A stretch of 64,000 nt of DNA from Deltaproteobacteria bacterium (GTDB lineage Bacteria; Desulfobacterota; Syntrophorhabdia; Syntrophorhabdales; Syntrophorhabdaceae), in NCBI GenBank assembly GCA_022711595.1, contig JAKLET010000010.1, positions 1 to 64,000 on the forward strand, in the 5' to 3' direction. The stretch's first letter is position 1. Each line of letters begins with the position of its first letter. The translations under genes were made by a program, and so were the position numbers. This document shows, in pieces, positions 8,698 through 17,769 of this stretch. The notes beneath the pieces were generated by a model. The model made no database searches. It worked only from the letters and a program-made list of their open reading frames with translations, and was not told the origin of the DNA.

Positions 8698-10872
8698 ATG
8701 CTGACCTGTTCCCGATGCAGCGCCCCTATTAAGGCCAATCAAAAGTTTTGCCCCAGGTGCGGCTACAGTCTGAAGGCATATCCCCCGGTCTCATCTGCCG
8801 ATCCCGTTCCACAGGAACCTTCCTCTCCGGAGAGGCGCGGACCCTTCCCCCCCGAGCTCACCGCCTCCGTCGACATCCACGAGAAGAGGATATCGCAGGA
8901 CCCTTTGAACCCCGATCTCTATATCGCCTTCGGCGGCCTCTACCGCGACTATAAATATTACGAGGAGGCCCTGGTCCAGTACCAGAAGGCGGTGAACCTG
9001 GACCCCTCTAGAAGTGACGCCCACCGCCTGTCGGGACAGGCATACCTGGCCCTCGGGAACTACGAGAGGGCGAAGGTCTCCTTCGAAAAGGCCCTTTCAT
9101 CGACTCCAGACCCCGAGGCGCAGACCGGCCTCTTCCTGGCCCTGAAGGGGATGGATAAAACAGAGGACGCCATCGCCATGGGCAGCGGGCTCCTCGCCGG
9201 GGACGGCAGGCGCCCCGAGCTCTACCGTGCCATGGCGGACCTCTACCTCTCAAGGGGCATGGAGGACGACGCCATATCCATGCTCACCTCCCTTGCCGCT
9301 CTCTCGCCGGACAGGGAGGTCCACAGGGAGATCTCCCGGCTCTACCGGAAGAGGAGCATGCCCGACGAGGCCCTCCTCCACGCGCAGAAGGTGCTCTCCC
9401 TCGACCCGAAGGACAGTGACGCTCTCCTCGAGGCCGGGACCATCTCCCGGGAGAAGGGCGACCTTGACGCGGCAGGGCACTACCTTGAGGCGCTCCTCGG
9501 TGATGAGCCCGGGCACACCTCCGCACGCGCTCAGCTTGCCCTCGTCCATGCGGACAGGGGGGACCTTGCCCGTGCCGCAAAGACCCTCGACGCCCTCCCT
9601 CCGGATGCCCCTTCATCGGCAAAATCTGAAGAGAAGGAGCTCATAGCGCGGGCGTACGGGAAGATGGGAGAGAAGGCCCTCGCCTCCGGCGACACGATAA
9701 AGGCGAAGGAATACCTGAAGGCCTCCCTCGAGTACGCAAAGGACCCGGAAGTGTCCTCTGCCCTTGCGTCTATCATCGGGAAGGAGGCGGACAATGCCTT
9801 TGCAAGGCAGGACTACCAGGGGGCCAGCCTGCTCTATGAAAGGGCGGCGGACCTGGACGAGTCATACCGGCAGAAGCTCTCTTCGACTAAAAGGATCATC
9901 GCCGGAAGGATGAGGAAGAAGGCCGTCATGATAGGGGCGCCCGTCCTGTGCGTCCTGCTCGCGGTCTGCGCCTTCTTCATCTGGAAGCACTACACCACGG
10001 GGGAGGTCATCCTCTCCTTCTGCAACGCGGACAACGAGGTGGAGAAGCTCGAGATAGACGGCAAGGCCTACAAGCCGGAGCCCCAGACCATCCGCCTTCC
10101 CACAGGGGAGCACAAGGTATTCGCCAAGGCGAAGCAGGGCTACAAGGACGACACCTCCACCTACACCTTAAAGGGCGGGGAGAAGAAGGAGCTTTACATA
10201 TCGCTGGACAAGCTGTCGGAGGTGAGGCAGGAGACAGGCGGAGAAACAACGGGGCAGGCACAGGAAAGTGGGCAGGGGGCAACAGGAGGGGAATCACCTA
10301 TGGATTTCTTCCCGCAAAGAGGAAAGACAAGGGTTGGCAGATACACGACAGGGAAAGCAGAAACGAGTTTTACGGTCGTGGGGAATTCCACCTTCCACGG
10401 AAGAAACGCAATGGAAGTGAGATATATAACGAAGGTCCCAGGAAAAAAAGAGTTAGTAGAGATGAGATATTTTGAAATAGACCAAAATTCGATCAGCTAT
10501 CTGGGCAGCAAGTCTATTGGGGGCAAGACAGCAAAGACAAGTACATACGATCCCGGTGTTACTGTGCTTAAGCTTCCTTTGAACAATGGCGCATCCTGGG
10601 AGAGCAGCTATGATGTCCGGCATGATGTCGATGGCAAAATCAAGAACTTATCATATAGAATGAAATATTTTGTGGAGGGCAAAGAGGTTATAAATACTCC
10701 AGGCGGGAGCTTTGATTGTCATAAGATCGAGAAAATACTTTACGACCGCGATAACGGGAAAGAAGTAAACAGGGGCTACACATGGCACGCACGGGGAATT
10801 GGAATTGTAAAAGAGAACACGCGATGGTCTAACGGAAATTTTGCGGAATGGATGTTCACAAGGTCAGAATAG
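8698..10872 (+). CDS. zinc-ribbon, TPR, single-pass membrane protein with extracytoplasmic C-terminal domain
   Basis: 724 residues. It starts with a zinc ribbon (C4, C7, C18, C21), then about eight TPR-like units (about 56-395), a membrane helix (about 402-428), a small PEGA-like beta domain (about 430-505), a Gly/Gln-rich linker and a C-terminal domain (about 535-724) whose repeated beta pattern recalls DUF3108-type domains. Topology should be cytoplasmic ribbon/TPR and periplasmic C-terminus. AAAGGAG precedes the ATG. Base composition changes sharply near 10270-10300: the first three quarters use GC-rich codons (CTC, GCC, GAG), the last quarter is AT-rich like the genes downstream. This suggests a fusion of segments with different histories. 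Confidence 0.75.
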   Translation: MLTCSRCSAPIKANQKFCPRCGYSLKAYPPVSSADPVPQEPSSPERRGPFPPELTASVDIHEKRISQDPLNPDLYIAFGGLYRDYKYYEEALVQYQKAVNLDPSRSDAHRLSGQAYLALGNYERAKVSFEKALSSTPDPEAQTGLFLALKGMDKTEDAIAMGSGLLAGDGRRPELYRAMADLYLSRGMEDDAISMLTSLAALSPDREVHREISRLYRKRSMPDEALLHAQKVLSLDPKDSDALLEAGTISREKGDLDAAGHYLEALLGDEPGHTSARAQLALVHADRGDLARAAKTLDALPPDAPSSAKSEEKELIARAYGKMGEKALASGDTIKAKEYLKASLEYAKDPEVSSALASIIGKEADNAFARQDYQGASLLYERAADLDESYRQKLSSTKRIIAGRMRKKAVMIGAPVLCVLLAVCAFFIWKHYTTGEVILSFCNADNEVEKLEIDGKAYKPEPQTIRLPTGEHKVFAKAKQGYKDDTSTYTLKGGEKKELYISLDKLSEVRQETGGETTGQAQESGQGATGGESPMDFFPQRGKTRVGRYTTGKAETSFTVVGNSTFHGRNAMEVRYITKVPGKKELVEMRYFEIDQNSISYLGSKSIGGKTAKTSTYDPGVTVLKLPLNNGASWESSYDVRHDVDGKIKNLSYRMKYFVEGKEVINTPGGSFDCHKIEKILYDRDNGKEVNRGYTWHARGIGIVKENTRWSNGNFAEWMFTRSE

Positions 10873-11011
10873 GACAGGAGGGATCAACGAAAGGATACGT
10901 GTTATACACATAGGTTTTACGCCATTGTTCTTGATCGTCGACTATTCGATATAGCGGTGCAGTCATGATAGAACCAAGGCCAAAAATATTTTATTAAAAA
11001 AGGAGTGGAAA

Positions 11012-11998
11012 ATGAGGCGTTTAAAGATATTTGTCCTTGTGTTCTTTCTTGTCATTTTGTTCTCGATTTTATCAAAGGCAGAAGCGTTTCAGACGAATGC
11101 CCATATGATTCAGTATGGGACCAATACATCTCCTTTGGAGTTCCTTCTGGTCGTACCCGATGATCTTTCCGGGTATGACTATCTTAGCCATTATCCATGG
11201 ACGGCCTTTCTCTTTGTGCAAGATTACGATGAACGCAAAATAGACCAATTGACAGTAACCCAGATAAAAAGTGGAAGTCTGGGCAGATATTCAAGCTATC
11301 ATGTATTATCGTTCAGCAAGATAAAGGGATTTGAAGAAATGGCAGAATTGCTGAAAACAGCGGATGAATTCGAAATTGAATCCAAGAAAGATCACATTAA
11401 AGCGAAACTGAAAGAATGCTATAGAAAATACTACAATGAATTCAAGACCAAATATCTGAATAACTATTTCACATTCGTTTCGTATCATCACCATGACGGC
11501 AACAAAGCTGAAATGCTTCCCGAATACAATCCGCCAAGCATCAAAGACGAAAAGGACTTCAGAGGACATAGAATGACGAAAGAAAGTCACCGTTATGTCG
11601 ACAAAATAAGCAAGCGGCAGTATGATTTTGACAAGAAGCTCTTGACGCTTTATGCCCTGGGCGGCGTTCCCGAAGAACATCACTTGAACAGTAGCTGGAA
11701 GCACGCGTACGTAGATCGGTATAATAATGCCAAGTATAATAAACGTTTTCCTGAACAAATGCAGATCAACGTATCAATTGAGGATGCCAGAAAACTCTTT
11801 TCAGGACGGAACTTGTCCTGTGTAACTGTTCTTACCGTAAAACCCCGGCAGGGTATCGTTCTTTTCACACAAAGACCCAGAATTCAACAGTTCAACATAC
11901 AAAAAATAACAAAGATCTTTTATGACGAGTCGCATAGCTATGAGAATCCAAATTTAATTATTGAGATTCCGTCAAGCCCGGGCAGACCCCTTTATTAG
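11012..11998 (+). CDS. secreted hypothetical protein
   Basis: 328 residues with a clear signal peptide (about 1-25, ending SKAEA). The mature part is rich in Lys, Tyr and His, with a charged central region (about 110-150) and a FVSYHHHDG stretch. I recognise no family. AAAAAGGAG precedes the ATG. It is AT-rich like its neighbours at 12051 and 12523, and follows the TPR protein by 139 bp in which I see no other gene. Confidence 0.7.
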   Translation: MRRLKIFVLVFFLVILFSILSKAEAFQTNAHMIQYGTNTSPLEFLLVVPDDLSGYDYLSHYPWTAFLFVQDYDERKIDQLTVTQIKSGSLGRYSSYHVLSFSKIKGFEEMAELLKTADEFEIESKKDHIKAKLKECYRKYYNEFKTKYLNNYFTFVSYHHHDGNKAEMLPEYNPPSIKDEKDFRGHRMTKESHRYVDKISKRQYDFDKKLLTLYALGGVPEEHHLNSSWKHAYVDRYNNAKYNKRFPEQMQINVSIEDARKLFSGRNLSCVTVLTVKPRQGIVLFTQRPRIQQFNIQKITKIFYDESHSYENPNLIIEIPSSPGRPLY

Positions 11999-12050
11999 AA
12001 TTATGTCAAGAGTAATTGTTGAAACGCTGGGAGACAAGGGGAGAATTATT

Positions 12051-12470
12051 ATGCGCATGCGTATTGTGTTTTTCGTTGTTCTGTTCTTTGCGGCAACAGG
12101 TTTTATTTTAACCGTGCCGGCATTTTCTCAGAATAAAAAGAACCAGGCCAGTTATCCCGTAGAAGGGATATACAGTGATCTTCGATTTTGTTCAGAAACA
12201 GGCGATGTCGAGGGAATGAGGGTCATCATACTCAGTTCAGGCGCCAATGATTACCACGTTGTTGCACAACTGGCTTCAGGGGGTATGCCCGAACCGGTAT
12301 TGGTAAAGGCTGACCGAAAGGGAAACAAGATAATGTTCACAATACCCGTGGATCTTCCTGGCTTTCCAATGGAAACCTTTTCGGGGACAGTCTTTAGCAA
12401 CGGTCTTTCGCTGAAGTCGAAGAACTACAAGATGGGTCTGAAACGCCTGAAATGTAATATTGATCAATAG
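12051..12470 (+). CDS. small secreted hypothetical protein
   Basis: 139 residues from the ATG at 12051, which directly opens the signal peptide (MRMRIVFFVV, cleaved near VPAFS). The mature part has a beta-rich pattern and a single Cys pair (C in LRFCSETGD and C near the C-terminus). A longer frame from 11961 overlaps the previous gene and would bury the signal peptide, so I reject it. Function unknown. Confidence 0.65.
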   Translation: MRMRIVFFVVLFFAATGFILTVPAFSQNKKNQASYPVEGIYSDLRFCSETGDVEGMRVIILSSGANDYHVVAQLASGGMPEPVLVKADRKGNKIMFTIPVDLPGFPMETFSGTVFSNGLSLKSKNYKMGLKRLKCNIDQ

Positions 12471-12522
12471 ACAGTGAAAAGAGGAAGAGCGATTTGAATA
12501 CATTAATTAAAGGATAGAAGAT

Positions 12523-13020
12523 ATGAGAACGATATTTACAAGCCGAGTTGCTGCCGTAATGTCCCTGTTGATCTTTTCGTTGTTGTTTGTTTTTGCAACC
12601 TTTTCTTATGGGTCAGAGCCGGGCGAGGAAACGGTCTGCTTGAGAAAGCCGAACGCCGAAGAACTGGCGATAGTCATCAGGCATGGGTATAAAGATATCA
12701 AGGAATACAAGAAGATGGTCAGAGATATCTATAATCAAGAATTGGAGAAAACGATTGGCGTGACAGTCCTTGACATAAATAATGACAATAAGCCCGACAT
12801 TGTTTTTACTGATCAGGGCCGGACGGGAAGCTGTGGTCATTCATGGGATGTCCTTCTCAACATGGGAAATGGACAGTATAAAATGATAGGTATATCTGAC
12901 TGCACCGGTGAATGCATCACTTTTCTAAAAGAGATGAAGAATGGTTTTAGAATGGCAAGAATAGACGGTGGTGTTTTGTTTTATGACGCGAAGAAATGCG
13001 GTTATGTCGATCACAAATGA
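12523..13020 (+). CDS. secreted protein with Ca-binding (FG-GAP/EF-hand-like) motif
   Basis: 165 residues, signal peptide about 1-30. The motif LDINNDNKPDIVF resembles the Asp/Asn-rich calcium loops of FG-GAP/VCBS repeats. Four Cys in the second half (GSCGHSW, DCTGEC) could form disulfides. AAGGAT precedes the ATG. It ends 5 bp before the convergent MFS gene. No family name is supported. Confidence 0.65.
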   Translation: MRTIFTSRVAAVMSLLIFSLLFVFATFSYGSEPGEETVCLRKPNAEELAIVIRHGYKDIKEYKKMVRDIYNQELEKTIGVTVLDINNDNKPDIVFTDQGRTGSCGHSWDVLLNMGNGQYKMIGISDCTGECITFLKEMKNGFRMARIDGGVLFYDAKKCGYVDHK

Positions 13021-13025
13021 TGAAG

Positions 13026-14306
13026 CTATTCTTTGATATAATCAAGGGCGGTCCTTGCGGTCCCTTCTTCGTTTCTTTTAGGTATTTTCAGTGCCAGCGC
13101 TACGCTGATCATCACAAAGACAGCCATGGCTCCGAACGCCCAGCGGTAACGCACAGGCCCGGAATCTGCCATACCGGAAACGATGGCACCCCACGCCATC
13201 GGGCCGATGAAGGTCGCGAAACGCTCGAAAAGCACGTAGAAGCTTGAGGCGAAATTCAGTTTTTCGTTGGGGCAAAGCCTGGTCAACAAAGCGCGGGTCA
13301 CCGCGAAGACAGAACCAAAAAAAACCGAAAGTACCGCAACAGCTATATTGAAGCTCACAAAATTCCTTTGCATGGCTATCACGGGTAGAAGAACGCAAAA
13401 CCCCAACAGCAAAAAGACCAGGGTGGGCTTGAGGCCGAGGCGGTCGCTCGCCCACCCGCTGAGCACGCTCCCCAGTGCAGAGCATACAAGGATCATCAGG
13501 AGGATCGATGACTTGATACTGTCCGGCAAAGACCAGACCTGCTGAAGGAATATGGGAAAGTTGATGCTTATCGTCAGGAGCGCATCAGCGAAAAGAAAGT
13601 AGGACAGGAGGAACAGCACGATTCCTGGAACTTTGAGCAATCCCCGGCAGTTTTCCGCAAATTCCTGCATCTCCTGGAGTCCTGTCGTTCTCGCCGCTTT
13701 TACTGTTAAATGCCGCTCGGGTGCACGGAATAACAGAATCATTGGCAGGGACAATGCGATGTATGCAAGGGTGGCCGGCAGAAAGGCCTGTACGCGGCCG
13801 GGAGGCCCCGGCAGGAGCACCATCCCTTTTACCAGGGGAAGGCATATGATCAATCCCGCGACCTGACCGATCCAGTTGCCAAACTGCCCGAGGCCGGAAA
13901 CATATCCCCTGCGCTGGGGCGGCGAGATATCGCTGAGCAGCGGGGTATAGAACACAAGGCTCAACAGGTAAAAATAATTTACCATGAGGAAACAGAGAAC
14001 GGCCGGCCACAATGTTGTTTTTACAATAAAAGGCACGATCGATGCCGCCAGGTAACATATATAGGTCATCACCGTGACCCGCTTGAGATACGTCAGTCTG
14101 AGTCCTCTCCTGTCAGCCATTGATCCCAGCACGGGGGCTGTCAGGGTCAAGAGCGCGCTGGAGCCGACAAATATCATATTGAAACGAAAATCCGACAACC
14201 CGCGTTCCACCACGAGCCACTGGGAAAAATAAAGATAAAAGGCGACAAAGGAAACGGAGTTGGCAAAATCATACAAAACCCAATAGAAAACATTTTTTTT
14301 ATTCAT
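13026..14306 (-). CDS. MFS transporter, UMF1/Atg22-like
   Basis: 426 residues with about 12 hydrophobic segments. The N-terminus FYWVLYDFANS matches the start of the UMF1 (vacuole effluxer Atg22-like) branch of the major facilitator superfamily, and SMADRRGLRL supplies the cytoplasmic loop 2-3 motif. GGAAGG precedes the ATG. It is followed on the same strand, 26 bp upstream, by the DUF1329 and DUF1302 genes, so the three may be one operon moving a hydrophobic or amphipathic compound. Substrate unknown. Confidence 0.85.
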   Translation of the reverse strand: MNKKNVFYWVLYDFANSVSFVAFYLYFSQWLVVERGLSDFRFNMIFVGSSALLTLTAPVLGSMADRRGLRLTYLKRVTVMTYICYLAASIVPFIVKTTLWPAVLCFLMVNYFYLLSLVFYTPLLSDISPPQRRGYVSGLGQFGNWIGQVAGLIICLPLVKGMVLLPGPPGRVQAFLPATLAYIALSLPMILLFRAPERHLTVKAARTTGLQEMQEFAENCRGLLKVPGIVLFLLSYFLFADALLTISINFPIFLQQVWSLPDSIKSSILLMILVCSALGSVLSGWASDRLGLKPTLVFLLLGFCVLLPVIAMQRNFVSFNIAVAVLSVFFGSVFAVTRALLTRLCPNEKLNFASSFYVLFERFATFIGPMAWGAIVSGMADSGPVRYRWAFGAMAVFVMISVALALKIPKRNEEGTARTALDYIKE

Positions 14307-14332
14307 CAGCCTTCCCTTTGTTACTCTTCAGT

Positions 14333-15799
14333 CTACTTTGCCCCAAGCAGCTCTTCGATATTCACGTCCCGGCGCCTCCACTGCGAGGGCAGAGAAAATG
14401 ATAACTCAACATTTGACCGCATGTTGATATGGTCCTTTATCAGGTGCGGACCTGTCCATGAGAACATTCCCGAATCAGGGAAAAAACCATATTGCGTGTC
14501 CCTGGTCCTGTAAAGCCGGCCTTTTTTATCGTAATTTTCAATGTGGTAAAAGAGGAATGTCTCCTTGTCGATGTAAAAGATCCTTGAACCGTACACATAG
14601 CCGGGATCGAGCTGTGTCATCTTTATCACATAAAGCGGCCGGCGCTCAAAACGGATGTTCTTGAGCTCCGCACCTTCCGAAGAGACATATTCCGCACCGT
14701 CAAGCGAAGGGGCGGGAACGAGGTACTCTCTCTCTTCGATGAGCTCGAAACGGTAGGGGTACCGCACGGGAGATATCTTCTGCATGAAACCTTCCCAATC
14801 ATCATAGATCCTGCCCTGCCCGGAGAGGTCGTCCTGCGTGTCCCTCGGTGCAAGCTTCCGCACTTTCCTGGTCCAGGGCATGTAGACCATAAGGGCATCC
14901 GGTTTCTCCGAATCGTTATAGGTCATCCCTGTCTGCAGCCCGCCGGAAAAATCACGCGGCGAAATGTAGGTGAGTGCGAAGGTTTTAACCTCCTCTCTTT
15001 TCCGGGCCCCTTCATCGTAGTATCCGTATGGTTCCAGGATGCATCTTCCTGTCAATCTCAGCATTTTCACGTTAAAAATGCCCTGGAAATCGATTCGAAG
15101 GCTTTTCGCATAACTGGTCAGTCTGGCCAGAAAAAAACAATCCCCACCCCAGCCCACGTATCTTTTTTCCACGTTGTACATGATCTGTTGTGCCTTGAAT
15201 TTTCCTTCCGGTCTTGGAAAGGGATATCCCCCGTCCCAGGTGTCCTTGATAAGGTAGCCCTTTTCGTCAAGCCTTGCCCTGTTAAGGTTCTTTTTTGTCA
15301 ACTCTGCAATTGGCAAGGACCAGTAGTATTGACGGGTTGGAATGATCTCGAACTCCGGTATGGAGCCGGCGAAAGGAGGACCCCCGGGCTTGATCCTTTC
15401 GAGGAGGTCTTTATAGAATAGTTTTCTGAGACCCGGGTATTTATCCATGTCCTTGCAGGTATATTTCCCGGGTTTTATCTCCGGTGCTATCTTTTCCACC
15501 TCTCCGGGCGCCGTGAATCCTACCAATTCCGACCATTGTTTTTTCATGTTTCCCACGTTGTAGGTGAGCTGCTCGTACATCTTATCGGGCAAGAGCTGCT
15601 TTGGCCCAAAATGCGTAAGCCAGGGCCGGGGATCATCAAACATCTTCTTATGCGCGTCAATATCTGCCAGCGAAGGTAAATAGGTCAAGGGATCGGGATA
15701 TTCCATGGATAAACAAAGAACAGGGAAAAAGAGAAGTACAATGCATAGCCCCAGAACGGGAAGTTGAATGGATCCTGTTTTCGCGATGAACGTTTTCAT
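14333..15799 (-). CDS. DUF1329 domain protein (periplasmic, LolA-like fold)
   Basis: About 488 residues. The start at 15799 is preferred because AAGGGGT lies at a proper distance; an ATG at 15808 abuts that site. A signal peptide (about 1-35) is followed by the DUF1329 domain, with characteristic outer-membrane-sensitivity-protein-like segments (WGGDCFF, RDFSGGLQTG, YVIKMTQLDPGYVYGSRIFYID). DUF1329 proteins are regularly paired with DUF1302 barrels and RND/MCE-type lipid or hydrophobic-compound transporters, and here the DUF1302 gene lies immediately upstream. A role as periplasmic carrier is inferred. Confidence 0.85.
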   Translation of the reverse strand: MKTFIAKTGSIQLPVLGLCIVLLFFPVLCLSMEYPDPLTYLPSLADIDAHKKMFDDPRPWLTHFGPKQLLPDKMYEQLTYNVGNMKKQWSELVGFTAPGEVEKIAPEIKPGKYTCKDMDKYPGLRKLFYKDLLERIKPGGPPFAGSIPEFEIIPTRQYYWSLPIAELTKKNLNRARLDEKGYLIKDTWDGGYPFPRPEGKFKAQQIMYNVEKRYVGWGGDCFFLARLTSYAKSLRIDFQGIFNVKMLRLTGRCILEPYGYYDEGARKREEVKTFALTYISPRDFSGGLQTGMTYNDSEKPDALMVYMPWTRKVRKLAPRDTQDDLSGQGRIYDDWEGFMQKISPVRYPYRFELIEEREYLVPAPSLDGAEYVSSEGAELKNIRFERRPLYVIKMTQLDPGYVYGSRIFYIDKETFLFYHIENYDKKGRLYRTRDTQYGFFPDSGMFSWTGPHLIKDHINMRSNVELSFSLPSQWRRRDVNIEELLGAK

Positions 15800-15826
15800 T
15801 GTGATCATACCCCTTTCATGCTTGTT

Positions 15827-17356
15827 CTAAAAACGATAACTTATCGTCAGATAAAGCTGGTCCTTGTGTTTTAGCGCTTGGTAGCTTTTGCCGGCTTTGT
15901 CTCCGTCAAAAAAGAGTACGCCCAATGTGTACCGCCAATGGTGGCTCCAGTCATATACCGTCTGAAGCCTGAAAAAGTTTGCCTTTTCACTTATGTTGCG
16001 AAGCCAGAAGAAAGAGGGTTGAAGTTTTCCGCCCAGATAGCCCGTGCTGATCATAAGGCTCGCCTGGTAGTTGTTCTCTCTCAGCGACTCGCCTCCGGGC
16101 CCGCTCAGCATTCCCTCTCCAGGGTAATTCATTATTTTGCGATGGTAGAACTGCGGTGAGATCGTGAAAAAAGACAATTGATTAAGCAATGGTATCTTTA
16201 CTTTCCAGTCTATACCGGCCGCCCAGCGTATCTCGTCATGTTGCTCAAAGGCATTAAGGCGGTCCCAGGTGAATGTTTTGTTGAAAGCGTAGAATCCCTC
16301 AAGGCGAAGTAAGGGCGCCACACCGCCAAGGGCTGTTGACTGCAGGGGATCGATATCCGTTGTCAGTGTCCCGCCGACGAAACGGAACATGGGATAGTAA
16401 CCCTCCACGTTAGGATGGAAGATCGTCCTGCCGTCATAGGGAGAAACCTCAGGCCTGGGGAGCCCGGCTGTTCGTACTACCGGATCTTTATCGCTGCCGT
16501 AATAGTAATTCAAGGTGACGACTGTATCTCGAACAACAGCCCGTAAGCGCAGGGCGTATTCAAAACCGTCCGATCCTCCCGGTTCGGTCAGGCGGGAGTC
16601 GGCAGATCCCATATAGCCAAAATCCCTGGGATAGGGTCTGTTCGTCGGTATCTCTATATAAGGCGACCAGATACCCGATACGTCATTGCCCGGTTTCATG
16701 CTCTCATTGGGAACGAACTGGAGGTTGGGATTGAATATCACCTGGAAAGAAAGGCTCTGGCACCAGTCCGGAAGGTCCGGTACCCCGTATTCCGCCCTTA
16801 CAAGCCATGTAGGCTGAATGGTTGTTTCAAATTCAACATCCGCAAGCCCCCGCCTTTGGTCGAGCGGATTGATCTGGTCCATGAGCCTGAACCCGTCCGT
16901 TTCCCCCCATCGCACGATCTGTTTTCCCAATCTGAAATAAAAATGGTCGGGTCGCCAGGTTATGTGAGCCTCATTGAGAATATCCTTGAAATCATCAAAC
17001 ACATATAGCTTCCCTCTTGATTCATCAAATCCCTTATCCCGCCAGTTTGTGTTGTCTTTCAGGGCCTGGTACGCCCAGTCCGCGTTGAACCTTCCGCTCA
17101 GGAAGATCCGCATATCGTGCCTTGGTTCATATGTTCCTTCGATGAGCCCCTGAAAGATTGCCGACTGAAAACTTTCCTGGGTATCAAAGTGTTCGCCTGC
17201 TATGCCAAACCCCACGCTCTGGCTCAGGTACCCGTGAATGGAGAGCGGTTTGCCCCAGAGCTGCATCTCGGCAGCCGGGGAGTTCGTACATAACAATGCT
17301 GCAAGGATAAAGGCAGGCAAAAGCGTACTTCGAATAAGAATGTCAGTAATTCTCAT
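15827..17356 (-). CDS. DUF1302 outer-membrane beta-barrel protein
   Basis: 509 residues with signal peptide (about 1-28), then LWGKPLSIHGYLSQSVGFG and many amphipathic strands, ending in the aromatic ITISYRF. The segments FYFRLGKQIVRWGETDGFR and MDQINPLDQRRG are typical of DUF1302 proteins. It is probably the outer-membrane partner of the DUF1329 protein 27 bp downstream. These pairs are linked to transport of hydrophobic substrates; the substrate here cannot be read from the sequence. Confidence 0.88.
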   Translation of the reverse strand: MRITDILIRSTLLPAFILAALLCTNSPAAEMQLWGKPLSIHGYLSQSVGFGIAGEHFDTQESFQSAIFQGLIEGTYEPRHDMRIFLSGRFNADWAYQALKDNTNWRDKGFDESRGKLYVFDDFKDILNEAHITWRPDHFYFRLGKQIVRWGETDGFRLMDQINPLDQRRGLADVEFETTIQPTWLVRAEYGVPDLPDWCQSLSFQVIFNPNLQFVPNESMKPGNDVSGIWSPYIEIPTNRPYPRDFGYMGSADSRLTEPGGSDGFEYALRLRAVVRDTVVTLNYYYGSDKDPVVRTAGLPRPEVSPYDGRTIFHPNVEGYYPMFRFVGGTLTTDIDPLQSTALGGVAPLLRLEGFYAFNKTFTWDRLNAFEQHDEIRWAAGIDWKVKIPLLNQLSFFTISPQFYHRKIMNYPGEGMLSGPGGESLRENNYQASLMISTGYLGGKLQPSFFWLRNISEKANFFRLQTVYDWSHHWRYTLGVLFFDGDKAGKSYQALKHKDQLYLTISYRF

Positions 17357-17769
17357 CCTAACGCGTCCTTTTTTTTAGTTTTATTTAGATAATACGGAAA
17401 CGCTCCCCAACTCAGCGTACCCTTGTTTATTGCCAATTCAAAGATTTGAATGTCTGACGCAGTTCATCTGGTTTTCCGGTGTTCTTAAAACATAGAAATT
17501 ACACGAACAAACCGGCTTCGCTGCAGGCTGCCTGATGAACTGCGCTTCCTGATCCTGGTATGTTCAAACCCTATTTGCGGGCGACCCCTTTTACCGAACC
17601 AGAAAAAAATGCTTCTTGAAATGCAAAAATCGGAACCTTGATGAAATGATCGATGGATTATGTGCTTACCAGTCCCGAATTCAAAAAATACAGTTCAATT
17701 TTATTGAAATCTGAATATGGTTGTCAACCATTATATGTCATTAAAAAACCACCTGCCAGCAGCCCCCCC
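17357..17769 (-). other. intergenic region, no gene supported
   Basis: 413 bp between the 5' end of the DUF1302 gene and the 3' end of regulator paralogue 2. It is AT-rich next to the DUF1302 start and should hold that operon's promoter, but I cannot point to convincing -35/-10 boxes. Short open frames here have no ribosome-binding site. Confidence 0.5.
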
